Source of the DNA: Ga0074130 sp035565355
GTDB lineage: Bacteria; Pseudomonadota; Gammaproteobacteria; Burkholderiales; Rhodocyclaceae
Direction of reading: 5' to 3'
Assembly: GCA_035565355.1 (NCBI GenBank)
Contig: DATMSM010000068.1
Span: 1-64,000 of the forward strand
Length of the DNA: 64,000 nt
A program made the position numbers and the translations under genes. Shown here in pieces: positions 1 through 10,712 of the stretch; the stretch's first letter is position 1; the number at the start of each line of letters is the position of its first letter. The notes under the pieces were generated by a model. That model was not told the origin of the DNA. It saw only the letters and a list, made by a program, of their open reading frames with translations, and made no database searches.

Positions 1-1
1 C

Positions 2-520
2 GCCCCCGCACCCGTCGTCGCGCCGGAGCCGCCCAAGCCGGCACCCGTGGTTGAAAAGCCCGCACCGGTCAAGCAGGCCGCCAAGCCGACGGCCAAGCCC
101 AAGGAATCTGCCAGCTATTCGAGCAAGCCCGTGCCCGCTGACCAGAGCGCCAGCTACAGCAGCAAGCCGGCTCCGCCACCGCCCTGCCCCGACTGCGCCG
201 AAGTGATAGGCATCGAACCGATTGCTGTCGAAGGTGAAGGTAGCGGCCTCGGCGCCATTGCCGGCGGCGTACTCGGCGCGGTGATCGGCAACCAGATTGG
301 CGGCGGCTCCGGCCGCGATGTCGCGCGTATCGCCGGTATCGCTGGCGGCGCCTATGCCGGCCATCAAATTGAGAAGTCGCAGCGTGCCGGCACCGCCTAC
401 GACATCGTGGTACGTTTCACGCAGGACGGCAGCACCACACGTATTCGCGAAAATGCCCAGCCGGTCTGGCACGTCGGCGACAAGGTGCGCGTCGAGAACG
501 GCAAGCTGGTGCCGCGCTAA
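2..520 (+). CDS. Glycine-zipper 2TM (SlyB-type) envelope protein, 5' truncated
   Basis: The reading frame is open to the left edge, so the true N-terminus lies outside the window; the GTG at 47 is probably internal. The visible N-terminal part is rich in Pro, Ala and Lys and contains a repeated Ala-Ser-Tyr-Ser-Ser-Lys-Pro unit, typical of a periplasmic spacer. A glycine zipper follows (about residues 65-105 from the edge, with GAIAGGVLGAVIGNQIGGG and GIAGGAYAGH), the hallmark of the 2TM/SlyB outer-membrane lipoprotein family. The C-terminal 50 residues are a small polar domain. The role is probably structural in the envelope. A terminator follows directly. Confidence 0.75.
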   Translation, partial: APAPVVAPEPPKPAPVVEKPAPVKQAAKPTAKPKESASYSSKPVPADQSASYSSKPAPPPPCPDCAEVIGIEPIAVEGEGSGLGAIAGGVLGAVIGNQIGGGSGRDVARIAGIAGGAYAGHQIEKSQRAGTAYDIVVRFTQDGSTTRIRENAQPVWHVGDKVRVENGKLVPR

Positions 521-542
521 ATCAAGCGGATCGGATGAAAAG

Positions 543-568
543 CGGCCGTCCTCGGACGGCCGTTTGCT
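543..568 (+). terminator. Rho-independent terminator after the glycine-zipper gene
   Basis: A 9-bp perfect GC-rich stem (543-551 with 554-562) and a 2-nt loop are followed by a T-rich stretch. It lies 23 nt after the stop codon. Confidence 0.75.
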
Positions 569-602
569 TTTGTACGCGGCCTGGCTGGCTTAAAATGCGC
601 GC

Positions 603-806
603 ATGGACTACAAGAATCCGAAATTCACCAAACCCTACCCCGACTCGCCCTGCGTCGCCGTGTGCTCAACCACCTTCGACGATATCTGTCGCGGCTGCGG
701 CCGCAGCGTGACCGAAGTCGCCAACTGGGTCTTCCTCACCCAGGAAGAAAAAGACGTGATCTGGGAGCGCATCATCGCCGACGGTTACCCGCGCCGTAAC
801 GGCTGA
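603..806 (+). CDS. DUF1289 family small cysteine-rich protein
   Basis: A 67-residue protein with the DUF1289 signature: SPCVAVC near residue 18, then CRGCGR about ten residues later, then a tryptophan and an acidic-aromatic C-terminus (EEKDVIWERI). The four cysteines (CxxxC and CxxC) suggest metal or Fe-S binding, but the family has no established function. The length is normal for the family. The ATG at 603 sits about 40 nt after the preceding terminator, so the gene has its own promoter or depends on readthrough. The gene ends just before a long inverted repeat. Confidence 0.8.
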   Translation: MDYKNPKFTKPYPDSPCVAVCSTTFDDICRGCGRSVTEVANWVFLTQEEKDVIWERIIADGYPRRNG

Positions 807-817
807 GGTCAAGAACC

Positions 818-911
818 TTCACCACGAAGGCACGAAGGTCACGAAGAAAAGCATTGCAAAGACTTGGTCTTACTTTGTGTAACTTCGTGTTCTTCGTGCC
901 TTCGTGGTGAA
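818..911. repeat. Inverted repeat with 29-nt arms
   Basis: The arms at 818-846 and 883-911 match in 27 of 29 positions when one is reverse-complemented. Each arm contains an internal ACGAAGG-type tandem motif. The hairpin fills the gap between the convergent DUF1289 and ung genes and could act as a bidirectional terminator or be a dispersed palindromic repeat. Similar ACGAAGGCACGAAGG strings are common between genes in proteobacteria (established from memory, not checked here). Confidence 0.8.
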
Positions 912-930
912 AGTCTTTAGCTGCCTCGGT

Positions 931-1602
931 CTACCAGCAAATTTCCTTCCGTCCCTGCGTCTTCAGGAACGCATTCGCCCGTGAAAACGGCTTGCTGCCG
1001 AAAAAGCCACGGTGCGCCGACAGCGGGCTGGGATGGACGGACTCAATCACGCAGTGCTGCGCTCCGATCAAGGTCCGCTTGGCCTGCGCATGCGCGCCCC
1101 AGAGGATAAAAACACGCGGCCGGTCTGATGCGCCCAGCGCCTTGATGATGTGGTCGGTCACCGCATGCCAGCCGAATTTCTTGTGCGAACCCGCTTCGCC
1201 CTTCCTCACGGTGAGGCCGGTGTTCAGTAGCAACACGCCCTGCGCCGCCCAATGCGACAGATCGCCGCTGGTCAGTCGAGCACCAAGGTCGCTCTCAAGT
1301 TCCTTGGCGATATTTTTCAGTGACGGCGGCGCCCGCATGCCGTCCGGCACCGAAAAGGACAGGCCCATGGCCTGCGGCAGCAGGCTGCCGTGACAGGCAT
1401 CCTCGCCGTGATACGGGTCCTGCCCGAGTATCACTACCGAGACTTCGTCCGGCTTCATGGCCAGTGCACGGTAGCGCAACGCGCGTGGCGGATAGATGGT
1501 CTCCTTGGACTCGACTGCGGCAACGCGTGCCTCAGCCTGCGCTACCTCGTCCTGCAAACCCGCCCCGCAGAAATCCAGCCAGTGCGGCGGAAAATCACTC
1601 AT
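931..1602 (-). CDS. ung: Uracil-DNA glycosylase (family 1)
   Basis: Removes uracil from DNA as the first step of base-excision repair. The 223-residue product carries the water-activating motif GQDPYHG and the C-terminal DNA-intercalation motif HPSPLSAHRGFFGSKPFS, both intact. A seven-residue insertion follows the first motif (before PQAMGLSFSVP), a variant of the usual GxxHGLxFSV spacing. I chose the ATG at 1602 because AGGAAAG lies just upstream and it gives the usual length; an upstream in-frame start would extend into the preceding gene. The start overlaps the end of the exonuclease gene by 8 nt, so the two are probably cotranscribed and translationally coupled. Confidence 0.95.
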   Translation of the reverse strand: MSDFPPHWLDFCGAGLQDEVAQAEARVAAVESKETIYPPRALRYRALAMKPDEVSVVILGQDPYHGEDACHGSLLPQAMGLSFSVPDGMRAPPSLKNIAKELESDLGARLTSGDLSHWAAQGVLLLNTGLTVRKGEAGSHKKFGWHAVTDHIIKALGASDRPRVFILWGAHAQAKRTLIGAQHCVIESVHPSPLSAHRGFFGSKPFSRANAFLKTQGRKEICW

Positions 1603-2203
1603 CGATATTTCTTTCCTGCAGGGCCGCATGCACGCGTATCGCCGCATAGGCATCGTTGGCCGCATACAGCTGCTGCTGCTCGTTCAGTTGCGGCAGGGAC
1701 CAGTTGGAAGTGGACAGACGTTTGGACTTGACGAAGCGCTGGCCGAACAGGATGGCTATCGCCCCCTTGGCGCCCACCGAATTCTTGTAGCCGAGCTGGC
1801 GGAAGATGCGGTCGAGGTCGACCAGATTGCGCGGGTGGATGCCGAACTTGCCAGCTAGCTGACTCATGTCGTTGGCCAGCCCGAAGCCGACCTTGGCAAT
1901 CCTCTCGTCATGCAGCAAGCGGGCTACCGCCGCCTGCGCCTCGGCCGTACGCGTCTGGAACAGCCAAGCCCGATCCGCGGTGGCGAACTGCAGCAGATGC
2001 GGCCCGTCCGAGGCCTGGCCCTTGTGAAAGGTCGGGCGCGACTCGGTATCGAAACCCAGGCAATTCTCCAGCGTCAGTTCGGCCAGTGCCGCCTCGATCT
2101 GGGCCGGCGTCTGCACCATGCGCACCGCCGCCAGCGGCAGCAGCGGAAATGGCGGCAACGTGGCGATCAGTTCCTTGGCGGGAGCAAACAGGGCGGCATT
2201 CAT
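1595..2203 (-). CDS. RNase D-like 3'-5' exonuclease domain protein (DEDDy)
   Basis: A single-domain DEDD-superfamily exonuclease of about 202 residues. The sequence shows FDTES (first Asp-x-Glu pair), ANDMSQL (second Asp) and YAANDAYAAIRV (Tyr-x3-Asp, the DEDDy subtype). It lacks the HRDC domains of full RNase D, so substrate and role (RNA trimming or DNA repair) cannot be assigned. The start is uncertain: ATG at 2203 gives a sensible N-terminus (MNAALFAPAKEL), and an in-frame ATG at 2233 is an alternative. It is transcribed divergently from tex and overlaps ung downstream. Confidence 0.8.
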   Translation of the reverse strand: MNAALFAPAKELIATLPPFPLLPLAAVRMVQTPAQIEAALAELTLENCLGFDTESRPTFHKGQASDGPHLLQFATADRAWLFQTRTAEAQAAVARLLHDERIAKVGFGLANDMSQLAGKFGIHPRNLVDLDRIFRQLGYKNSVGAKGAIAILFGQRFVKSKRLSTSNWSLPQLNEQQQLYAANDAYAAIRVHAALQERNIDE

Positions 2204-2415
2204 GCGGGCTACTTTGCCACAGCCCCGCGCCATCAGTTCCGGCGAAACAGGCCGGGAATCCCGCTCTTTCGAGCAGTTGCCCGCGCCCGGAGATTTGCCA
2301 GCGCACGCCCTGCCCCTTTCTGCCCGTTTTCTGACCCGCCCCAAGCGCCCTGTCAAGTCTTGTCAGGCATCCGGGGCTCCGGTAGGGTGCGTTCCTCACC
2401 GTTTCGGACCTCCCC

Positions 2416-4743
<2,328 letters not shown>

Positions 4744-4755
4744 ATTTTCTAGCAT

Positions 4756-4795
4756 CAAACACACAGGGCTCCGGATTAGGAGCTCTTTGTGTTTG
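4756..4795 (+). terminator. Possible terminator after tex
   Basis: An 8-bp arm (4756-4763) pairs with 4788-4795, with an inner GCTCC/GGAGC stem. There is no strong T-run, so this could be a stabilising hairpin rather than an intrinsic terminator. Confidence 0.4.
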
Positions 4796-4895
4796 GGGAG
4801 CTGCTTTCTTTCGGCACTTTAATTAAACTAAGCTTCCGCGTTACTTCCCTCTAACGTTAAGCGTCAGAAACGGCGCCGCCAATCAGCAAAGACAC

Positions 4896-5597
4896 ATGGA
4901 TAGAAACCAGCTTGAGTCAACCTTCGACCAACAAGCTAGTACATACGACCGACAATGGGCGAGGCTTGCGGCATTACGAGACGGAATCCACCTCCTAGCT
5001 GCATCAATATTCAGTCGCCTACCACAGGACGCCCGCATGCTGTGCGTCGGAGCGGGCACTGGCGCCGAGATCCACTTCTTCGCAGAACGTTTTCCTGGAT
5101 GGACCTTCGTTTCTGTTGAGCCTTCCTCCGAAATGGTTAAGGTCGCCAAAGACCGGGCCGAGAGGAACGGCTACCGCAAACGTTGTACCTTCCATACGGG
5201 ATACCTCGAGTCGCTGCCTGAAGCGGAACCGTTTGACTGCGCCACGTCACTACTTGTCTCACAGTTTCTTCTGGAGGCAGAACAGCGTACAGGCTTCTTC
5301 CGCGCCATCTCGGCCAGACTCAAGCCAACTGGCATACTTGTAACGTCTGACTTGGCCTCGGATATCAATTCGCCGCTCTATCAAAGCTTGCTGGAAACAT
5401 GGCTCCGAACCTTATCTACAGCAGACCTTACACACGAGCGTATGCAGCAAATGCGTGCAGCATATGACCGGGATGTATCAATCCTAGCAGCCCAAAGGGT
5501 TGAAGCAATTATTGCCGCCGGTGGATTTAGATCCCCAGTGCAGTTTTATCAAGCGGGTCTCATACACGCCTGGTATTGCCAGCGGTCGGAAAGTTGA
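4896..5597 (+). CDS. Class I SAM-dependent methyltransferase
   Basis: A 233-residue Rossmann-fold methyltransferase. Motif I is MLCVGAGTGAEIHFF (near residue 48), the acidic ribose-binding residue is in FVSVEPSSEM, and motif IV is near DCATSLLVSQFLLE. The substrate is not evident; the small-molecule methyltransferases of this type (Methyltransf_25-like) act on diverse targets. Codon use and GC content are visibly lower than in the neighbours (many AT-ending codons such as ATA, TCA and CTA), which suggests acquisition by transfer. The gene stands alone between the tex hairpin and the VF530 gene. Confidence 0.8.
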   Translation: MDRNQLESTFDQQASTYDRQWARLAALRDGIHLLAASIFSRLPQDARMLCVGAGTGAEIHFFAERFPGWTFVSVEPSSEMVKVAKDRAERNGYRKRCTFHTGYLESLPEAEPFDCATSLLVSQFLLEAEQRTGFFRAISARLKPTGILVTSDLASDINSPLYQSLLETWLRTLSTADLTHERMQQMRAAYDRDVSILAAQRVEAIIAAGGFRSPVQFYQAGLIHAWYCQRSES

Positions 5598-5657
5598 TGC
5601 CGCTATCTTTCATCGATAGACGGGGTATCCAAGCGGCGGCGCTCAGCCAAAATCATC

Positions 5658-5876
5658 ATGCCTAACTCGCAAGCCAACAACCCCCTGCACGGCATCACGC
5701 TTGAGCGCATCGTCACGGAACTCGTCGATCACTACGGCTGGGACGCCCTCGCCCGCAGGATCGATATCAACTGCTTCAAGAGCGATCCCTCTGTGAAGTC
5801 CAGCCTCAAGTTCCTGCGCCGCACGCCGTGGGCGCGGGAGCAAGTTGAACAGTTGTATCTCTCCACCTTCGCGTAA
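5658..5876 (+). CDS. VF530 family small protein (DUF2132)
   Basis: A 72-residue protein with the VF530/DUF2132 signature: NPLHGITLERIVTEL near the N-terminus, then a conserved Gly-Trp and INCFKSDPSVKSSLKFLRRT with WAREQVEQLY after it. The family is a small alpha-helical fold, thought to bind DNA but without a confirmed role. The length is typical. It converges with the GGDEF-EAL gene 13 bp downstream. Confidence 0.85.
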   Translation: MPNSQANNPLHGITLERIVTELVDHYGWDALARRIDINCFKSDPSVKSSLKFLRRTPWAREQVEQLYLSTFA

Positions 5877-5889
5877 GGCGGCGCCAGGC

Positions 5890-7965
5890 TCAGGCCGCAG
5901 CGCCTGAATCGCCCGGCTCCAGCCTGACCTCGCTGGCCGGCACCGGACGGCTCAGCAGATAGCCTTGCAATGAATCGCAGCCGAGATCGGTGAGGAATTT
6001 CTGCTGGGCTGCGGTCTCGACACCTTCGGCGACGATACGCAGGTTCAGGGTCTGGCCCAGCGCAATGATGGACGAGACAATGGCCGCATCGTCGCTACCC
6101 TGTTCCAGCGACTGGATGAAGCCCTTGTCTATCTTGAGTTCCGACGCCGGCAAGCGCTTGAGGTAGAGCAGGCTGGAATAGCCGGTGCCGAAGTCGTCGA
6201 TAGAGATATCCACGCCCATTTCGTCCAGTCGCTCCAGGATGGCCAGGCTCACATCGGCATTGCGCATGGCCGTGGTCTCGGTGACTTCCAGCGTCAGGCA
6301 GCTGGGCGGTAGCTGGTTTCTCTCCAGCGTATTGCGCACGACATTGAGCAGATTCGGATGCCCGAACTGCACCGGCGAGAGATTGACCGCCACTCGCCAG
6401 TCGGTATGCCCCAGTTCATACCAAACGCGCATCTGGCGACAGGCTTCGTTGAGCGCCCATTCGCCGATGGGAATGATGAGACCGGTTTTCTCGGCGTAGC
6501 CGATAAACCTGTCCGGCATGATCAGGCCGCGCGTCGGATGCTGCCAGCGCAACAAGGCCTCGACGCCGGTAATTGGCCCGGCCGGGGCGACATACTTGGT
6601 CTGATAGTGGAGCACGAACTGCTTGTGATCCAGCGCCACTTGCAGGTCCTGCATCAGTTGCAACTGCTCGTGCGCATTGGCGTTCATCGACGCCTCGAAG
6701 AAGCAGTAGGCATTGCGGCCCGAGCGCTTGGCGTGGTACATCGCCGCATCCGCATTGGTCATCAGCGACTTGGCGTTTTCGCCGTCGTTCGGATACATGG
6801 CGATACCCACGCTGGCGGACACACGCAGCTCGTGCGGGCCGACGATATAGGGATAGCCAACCACATGCACCAGCTTGTCGGCCACACTGGCGGCGCCTTC
6901 GGGATCGGTCATCTCAAGCAGCAGCACGAACTCATCGCCCCCGAGACGGGCGACCGTATCCTGCACGCGCAAGAGTTCGCGCAGGCGCCCCGCCACCTCG
7001 ATCAGCAGGCGGTCGCCGACGTTATGGCCGTAGGCGTCGTTGATGCCCTTGAAACCATCCAGGTCCATGAACATCAGGGCAAACACGGTGGACTCGCGTT
7101 TTGCCAGGCTGAGCGCATGGTTAAGCCGGTCTTCCAGCAGGATACGATTGGGCAGCTTGGTCAGGCTGTCCTGCAGGGCCAGCTCGCTGAGCTCGCGATT
7201 GGCCTCGGCCAGCGAACTCGCCAGCACCGAGGTGCGCGCTTCCATGCGCGCATCGAGCACCGAGGTAATCAGCGCAATCGCCAGAATGGCGAGGGTCATC
7301 ACGACGATGAGCAAAGCCAGCCAGTGCGTATTCATGTCGCCGCTGGCGGCGCGGCAGATGCTGTTGGCGGGAAAGTTTGCTGCCGCCATGCCGGTGTAGT
7401 GCATGCCGACAATGGCAAAGCCCATGATGATGGCCGCCACGATCCGATACAGGATGAGGTGGGCGCGATTGCGGCGCAGCTGGAAGAAAATCCATAGGGC
7501 GGCACCGGAAGCCGCAATGGCGATCAGCACCGACAGCGCAAACAAGGTCGGGTCGTACTGGATGCCTGGCTGCATGCGCATGGCAGCCATGCCGGTGTAG
7601 TGCATCGCGGCAATGCCCACACCCATGAGGACCGCTGCCAGGGCCAGACGACGACGCGTCAGCACCGCCGCCGAAACCTGCCACAGGGCGAAGGCCGACA
7701 CGGCAATCACGATCGCCAGCGACAGCAAGGTGATGGGAACGTCGTAGCCAAGCGAGATGGGGAGACTGAAGGCCAGCATGCCGACAAAGTGCATCGACCA
7801 GATGCCAAAGCCCATGGCAAACGCGCCGCCCACCAGCCACCACCAGGCGGCTCTGCCTTTGCTCGTAGCCACGCGACCGGCCATGTCCAGCGCCGTATAG
7901 GACGCCAATATGGCCACCACCAGAGAAATGACGACCAGCACGTCGTCGTAACTACCAACCAGCAT
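5890..7965 (-). CDS. MHYT-GGDEF-EAL cyclic-di-GMP signalling protein
   Basis: A 691-residue inner-membrane protein that can be expected to make or degrade cyclic di-GMP. The first 250 residues are a seven-helix MHYT sensor with two exact MHYT motifs and one MHFV variant, a domain proposed to bind metal (copper) and sense O2, CO or NO. A GGDEF domain follows with an intact GGDEF near residue 340 and an RxxD inhibitory site five residues before it. The EAL domain starts near 465 (EALLRW) and keeps DFGTGYSSL and the downstream catalytic Glu/Lys motifs (KIDKGFI, VAEGVET). Both catalytic halves look intact, so the net activity is not predictable. Monocistronic; 223 bp separate it from the divergent selO. 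Confidence 0.93.
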   Translation of the reverse strand: MLVGSYDDVLVVISLVVAILASYTALDMAGRVATSKGRAAWWWLVGGAFAMGFGIWSMHFVGMLAFSLPISLGYDVPITLLSLAIVIAVSAFALWQVSAAVLTRRRLALAAVLMGVGIAAMHYTGMAAMRMQPGIQYDPTLFALSVLIAIAASGAALWIFFQLRRNRAHLILYRIVAAIIMGFAIVGMHYTGMAAANFPANSICRAASGDMNTHWLALLIVVMTLAILAIALITSVLDARMEARTSVLASSLAEANRELSELALQDSLTKLPNRILLEDRLNHALSLAKRESTVFALMFMDLDGFKGINDAYGHNVGDRLLIEVAGRLRELLRVQDTVARLGGDEFVLLLEMTDPEGAASVADKLVHVVGYPYIVGPHELRVSASVGIAMYPNDGENAKSLMTNADAAMYHAKRSGRNAYCFFEASMNANAHEQLQLMQDLQVALDHKQFVLHYQTKYVAPAGPITGVEALLRWQHPTRGLIMPDRFIGYAEKTGLIIPIGEWALNEACRQMRVWYELGHTDWRVAVNLSPVQFGHPNLLNVVRNTLERNQLPPSCLTLEVTETTAMRNADVSLAILERLDEMGVDISIDDFGTGYSSLLYLKRLPASELKIDKGFIQSLEQGSDDAAIVSSIIALGQTLNLRIVAEGVETAAQQKFLTDLGCDSLQGYLLSRPVPASEVRLEPGDSGAAA

Positions 7966-8188
7966 CTAGCCCCTCCAACTCATTAACGTGTAGAGCAAAC
8001 CAGATCTACCGGAGACTGCAACTACTGCGCGAAGTTTAACCGAGGCGCACCGCGCTGTCTGTCAGTTCGGCACGCCTTAATGAAACATGAAGCACACGCA
8101 AAATCGCTTGCAATATCTACAAGTCAAAGCGGGCAACTGGGGCGGTGCGCTTCACAAAGAGCGAGAGGTCGCATGAGACAATAGCCAG

Positions 8189-9676
8189 ATGAAACTGCCT
8201 GCCCTGGATCCAAGCTACGCTGCGCTCGGCGCCCCGTACAACCTGCCCATACCGGCAACGCCGCTGCCCGAGGTGGAATTGCTTCACGTCGCGCCCGCGC
8301 TGGCTGCCGATCTTGGCTTCGACAGTGACACTCTGAGCAATCCCGCCTTACGCGCCCAGTTTTGCGAACTCATGGCGGGCAATCGGCCCTGGCCCGGCTA
8401 TGAGAGCCGGGCATCGGTGTACTCCGGCCACCAGTTCGGCGTCTATGTGCCACAGCTCGGCGACGGGCGTGCGCTGATGCTCGCGGAAATCCGCGACAGC
8501 CGGGGCCAGCACATGGAGCTACAGCTCAAGGGCGCCGGCCTCACGCCCTACTCGCGCCATGCCGACGGCCGTGCCGTGCTGCGCTCCTCGATCCGCGAGT
8601 ACCTGTGCTCTGAAGCCATGCATGCGCTGGGTATTCCGACCACGCGGGCGCTGAGCCTGGTCGGCTCACCGCAGCCGGTCTATCGTGAGCGCGTCGAAAC
8701 GGCAGCGGTCGTATGCCGCACTGCACCGAGTTTTGTGCGCTTCGGCCATTTCGAGTTTTTCTATCACACCGGGCAGCACGAACGTCTCGCGCCGCTGGCC
8801 GACCACGTCATCAATGAACACTTCCCCGAACTCAGCGGCCGTCCCGATCGCTATGTGAGCTGGCTGATCCAGGTGGTCGAGCGCACCGCACAACTGATCG
8901 CGCAATGGCAAGCCGTGGGCTTCTGCCACGGTGTGATGAACACCGACAATATGTCCGTCCTCGGTCTGACGCTGGACTATGGCCCCTTCGGCTTCCTCGA
9001 CGCCTTCGACTTCGGCCACATCTGCAACCATTCCGACGAGCAGGGACGCTATGCCTATGGCATGCAGCCGGAGATCGCCCAATGGAACCTCTCGCGCTTG
9101 CTGCAGGCGTGCTTCCCGCTGCTTTCCGACGATGACGACGCAGCCCTGGACATCGCGCGCAATATCTACGACAAGTACGCGCCGGCCTATGGCATCGCCG
9201 CGCGGCAGCATTGGGCCGGCAAGCTCGGCTTTCAGGAGGTGCGCGAAGGCGACGACGCCATCATCAACGAGCTGCTGTCCATCATGCATCGCAGCAAGAG
9301 CGACTTCACGCTCAGCTTCCGCAAGCTCGCACTGATAGCAAGCCATAGCGATCAGCCCGCGAGCGGCGTGCGCGAAGACATCATGGACATCGCCGCCTTC
9401 GACGCCTGGGTGCCGAAATATCGCGCGCGCCTGCAGGCCGAAAACAGTGATGATGCAGAACGCGCCGCGCGCATGCATACAGTCAATCCGCTCTATGTGC
9501 TGCGCAACCATCTCGCCCAGGCCGCCATCGAACAGGCGGAGCGCGGCAATCTTGATGAACTCGACCGTCTGGCGCGCGTTCTGGCCTCGCCTTATACGCA
9601 ACAGCCGGGCATGGAAGCCTACGCAGCACCGCCGCCGGAGCACTTGCGGCACCTCGAAGTGAGCTGTTCTTCATAA
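8189..9676 (+). CDS. selO: Protein adenylyltransferase SelO (YdiU/UPF0061)
   Basis: A pseudokinase-fold enzyme that transfers AMP from ATP to Ser/Thr/Tyr of redox-related proteins (known for E. coli SelO). The 495-residue protein shows YSGHQFGVYVPQLGDGRA (nucleotide-binding loop, near 75), the HGVMNTDNMS catalytic loop (near 247) and DYGPFGFLD (metal-binding Asp region). It ends in VSCSS, with Cys at the third-last position, where vertebrate SelO has selenocysteine. The start at 8189 gives a typical family length. A shared terminator lies between it and the convergent small gene. Confidence 0.95.
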   Translation: MKLPALDPSYAALGAPYNLPIPATPLPEVELLHVAPALAADLGFDSDTLSNPALRAQFCELMAGNRPWPGYESRASVYSGHQFGVYVPQLGDGRALMLAEIRDSRGQHMELQLKGAGLTPYSRHADGRAVLRSSIREYLCSEAMHALGIPTTRALSLVGSPQPVYRERVETAAVVCRTAPSFVRFGHFEFFYHTGQHERLAPLADHVINEHFPELSGRPDRYVSWLIQVVERTAQLIAQWQAVGFCHGVMNTDNMSVLGLTLDYGPFGFLDAFDFGHICNHSDEQGRYAYGMQPEIAQWNLSRLLQACFPLLSDDDDAALDIARNIYDKYAPAYGIAARQHWAGKLGFQEVREGDDAIINELLSIMHRSKSDFTLSFRKLALIASHSDQPASGVREDIMDIAAFDAWVPKYRARLQAENSDDAERAARMHTVNPLYVLRNHLAQAAIEQAERGNLDELDRLARVLASPYTQQPGMEAYAAPPPEHLRHLEVSCSS

Positions 9677-9684
9677 AAGCAAAA

Positions 9685-9708
9685 AACCCCGCCGCAGCGG
9701 GGTTCTTT
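9685..9708. terminator. Bidirectional terminator between selO and a convergent gene
   Basis: An 8-bp stem (9685-9692 with 9697-9704) has an A-run on the left and a T-rich run on the right, so it can serve both strands. Confidence 0.85.
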
Positions 9709-9722
9709 CATTGGGCCAAGAC

Positions 9723-10073
9723 TCAGGCCGCCTTCTTTTCCGGTTTGACGCCGGTGCCTTCGCTGACGAAACCGGGGATGCGGTTGAAGCGGAACCAGAA
9801 GCCGAAACCGATGCCGTTGTGGGCACCATATACGGCGTCCAGGCCGGACACCAGCTTGCCGGTGGCATCGCGCAGGAAGGGCGTTTTCTTGACGGCTGCG
9901 GGATCGATGCCGGGACCGGGATCGGCCTTGGAGGCGTCGATATAGCTCAGCTTGTTGCCAGTGTCCTTGGCCTTGATGAAAGCCGCCTCATCCTTCCAGC
10001 GCTGATTGGCGCCGTTGTAGATGAAGGTCAGGGGGGCCTTCAGGGTGTTCGGGTCAAAATTGTAAATGCTCAT
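9723..10073 (-). CDS. Small protein, possibly a cysteine-less DCC/DUF393-like protein
   Basis: A 116-residue soluble protein with no clear family from memory. The N-terminal block (LTFIYNGANQRWKDEAAFI) and the later block (FLRDATGKLVSGLDAVYG) resemble the layout of DCC/DUF393 thiol oxidoreductase-like proteins, in which YDGxCPxC is followed about 60 residues later by a D-x-x-G-x-x-x-G-x-D-A block. Here the cysteines are absent (YNGANQR), so this assignment is weak. The ATG at 10073 is chosen because a purine-rich AGACACGAG lies just upstream; a longer frame to 10160 has no support. Confidence 0.5.
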   Translation of the reverse strand: MSIYNFDPNTLKAPLTFIYNGANQRWKDEAAFIKAKDTGNKLSYIDASKADPGPGIDPAAVKKTPFLRDATGKLVSGLDAVYGAHNGIGFGFWFRFNRIPGFVSEGTGVKPEKKAA

Positions 10074-10240
10074 CTCGTGTCTCCATTTTGTTAAGAACAA
10101 AGAAAGCGTTACGCCTGAACTACGGTGCATTGTATATCCGGATACGGCCGCTTTTTTCAAGTACTTCGCAAGGGCTCCGCGCTGGCCTCCCTCCCGCTTA
10201 GGCTTTAAAATTGCGTTTTCTGAAATCCGGCGGCATTCCC

Positions 10241-10597
10241 ATGAGCACCGAACTGGTACATCTCTACGGCATCAAGAACTGCGACACCATGAAAAAGGCC
10301 CTCAACTGGGTGGCCGATCATGGTGTCGAGCATGTCTTCCATGACTACAAGAAAGAAGGCGTGGATCGCGCCAAGCTGGTCGAATGGTGCAAGACGCTGG
10401 GCTGGAAAACCCTGGTGAACACCAAGGGCACAACCTGGAAGAGGCTAACGCCCGAGCAGCAGGCCGTCACTGCCCAGGGCCAGGCCGTTGCGCTAATGCT
10501 AGAAAACCCCAGCCTGATCCGCCGCCCGGTAGTCGAGGTCAAAGGTCAGTTGCTGGTCGGTTTCGACCCAACCGTCTTCGAAAGCTTTATGCGATGA
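10241..10597 (+). CDS. ArsC/Spx-family reductase (YffB-like)
   Basis: A 118-residue thioredoxin-fold protein of the ArsC family. It begins with LYGIKNCDTMKKALNWV, in which the single active-site Cys (CDTMKKA) replaces a CxxC, as in YffB-type proteins. It also carries a conserved Arg in the RRPVVE region near the C-terminus, the ArsC-fold signature. It is not expected to be a true arsenate reductase because no ars genes are nearby; the family may be glutathione-dependent. I chose ATG 10241 from the family N-terminus. It is followed by a repeat unit and hslO. Confidence 0.85.
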   Translation: MSTELVHLYGIKNCDTMKKALNWVADHGVEHVFHDYKKEGVDRAKLVEWCKTLGWKTLVNTKGTTWKRLTPEQQAVTAQGQAVALMLENPSLIRRPVVEVKGQLLVGFDPTVFESFMR

Positions 10598-10599
10598 CC

Positions 10600-10705
10600 G
10601 CGCTGGGCCGCCCCCAAGCGCTCATCAAGCGTGTTTTGTGGCGCCATGTCGCAGACATGGCGAACGCCGGTCGCTCCCTTTCTTGGAAAGGGAGCCGGAG
10701 GGAAA
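10600..10705 (+). repeat. Half copy of a dispersed palindromic repeat, upstream of hslO
   Basis: This stretch has the same order of blocks as the right half of the large palindrome at 45259-45617: a GGGCCGCCCCCAAGCG block, a GCCATG/CATGGC hairpin (10643-10661), then a CTCCCTT/AAGGGAG hairpin ending in a purine-rich GGAGGGAAAG. The last block acts as the Shine-Dalgarno of hslO. Confidence 0.75.
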
Positions 10706-10712
10706 GTCAACA

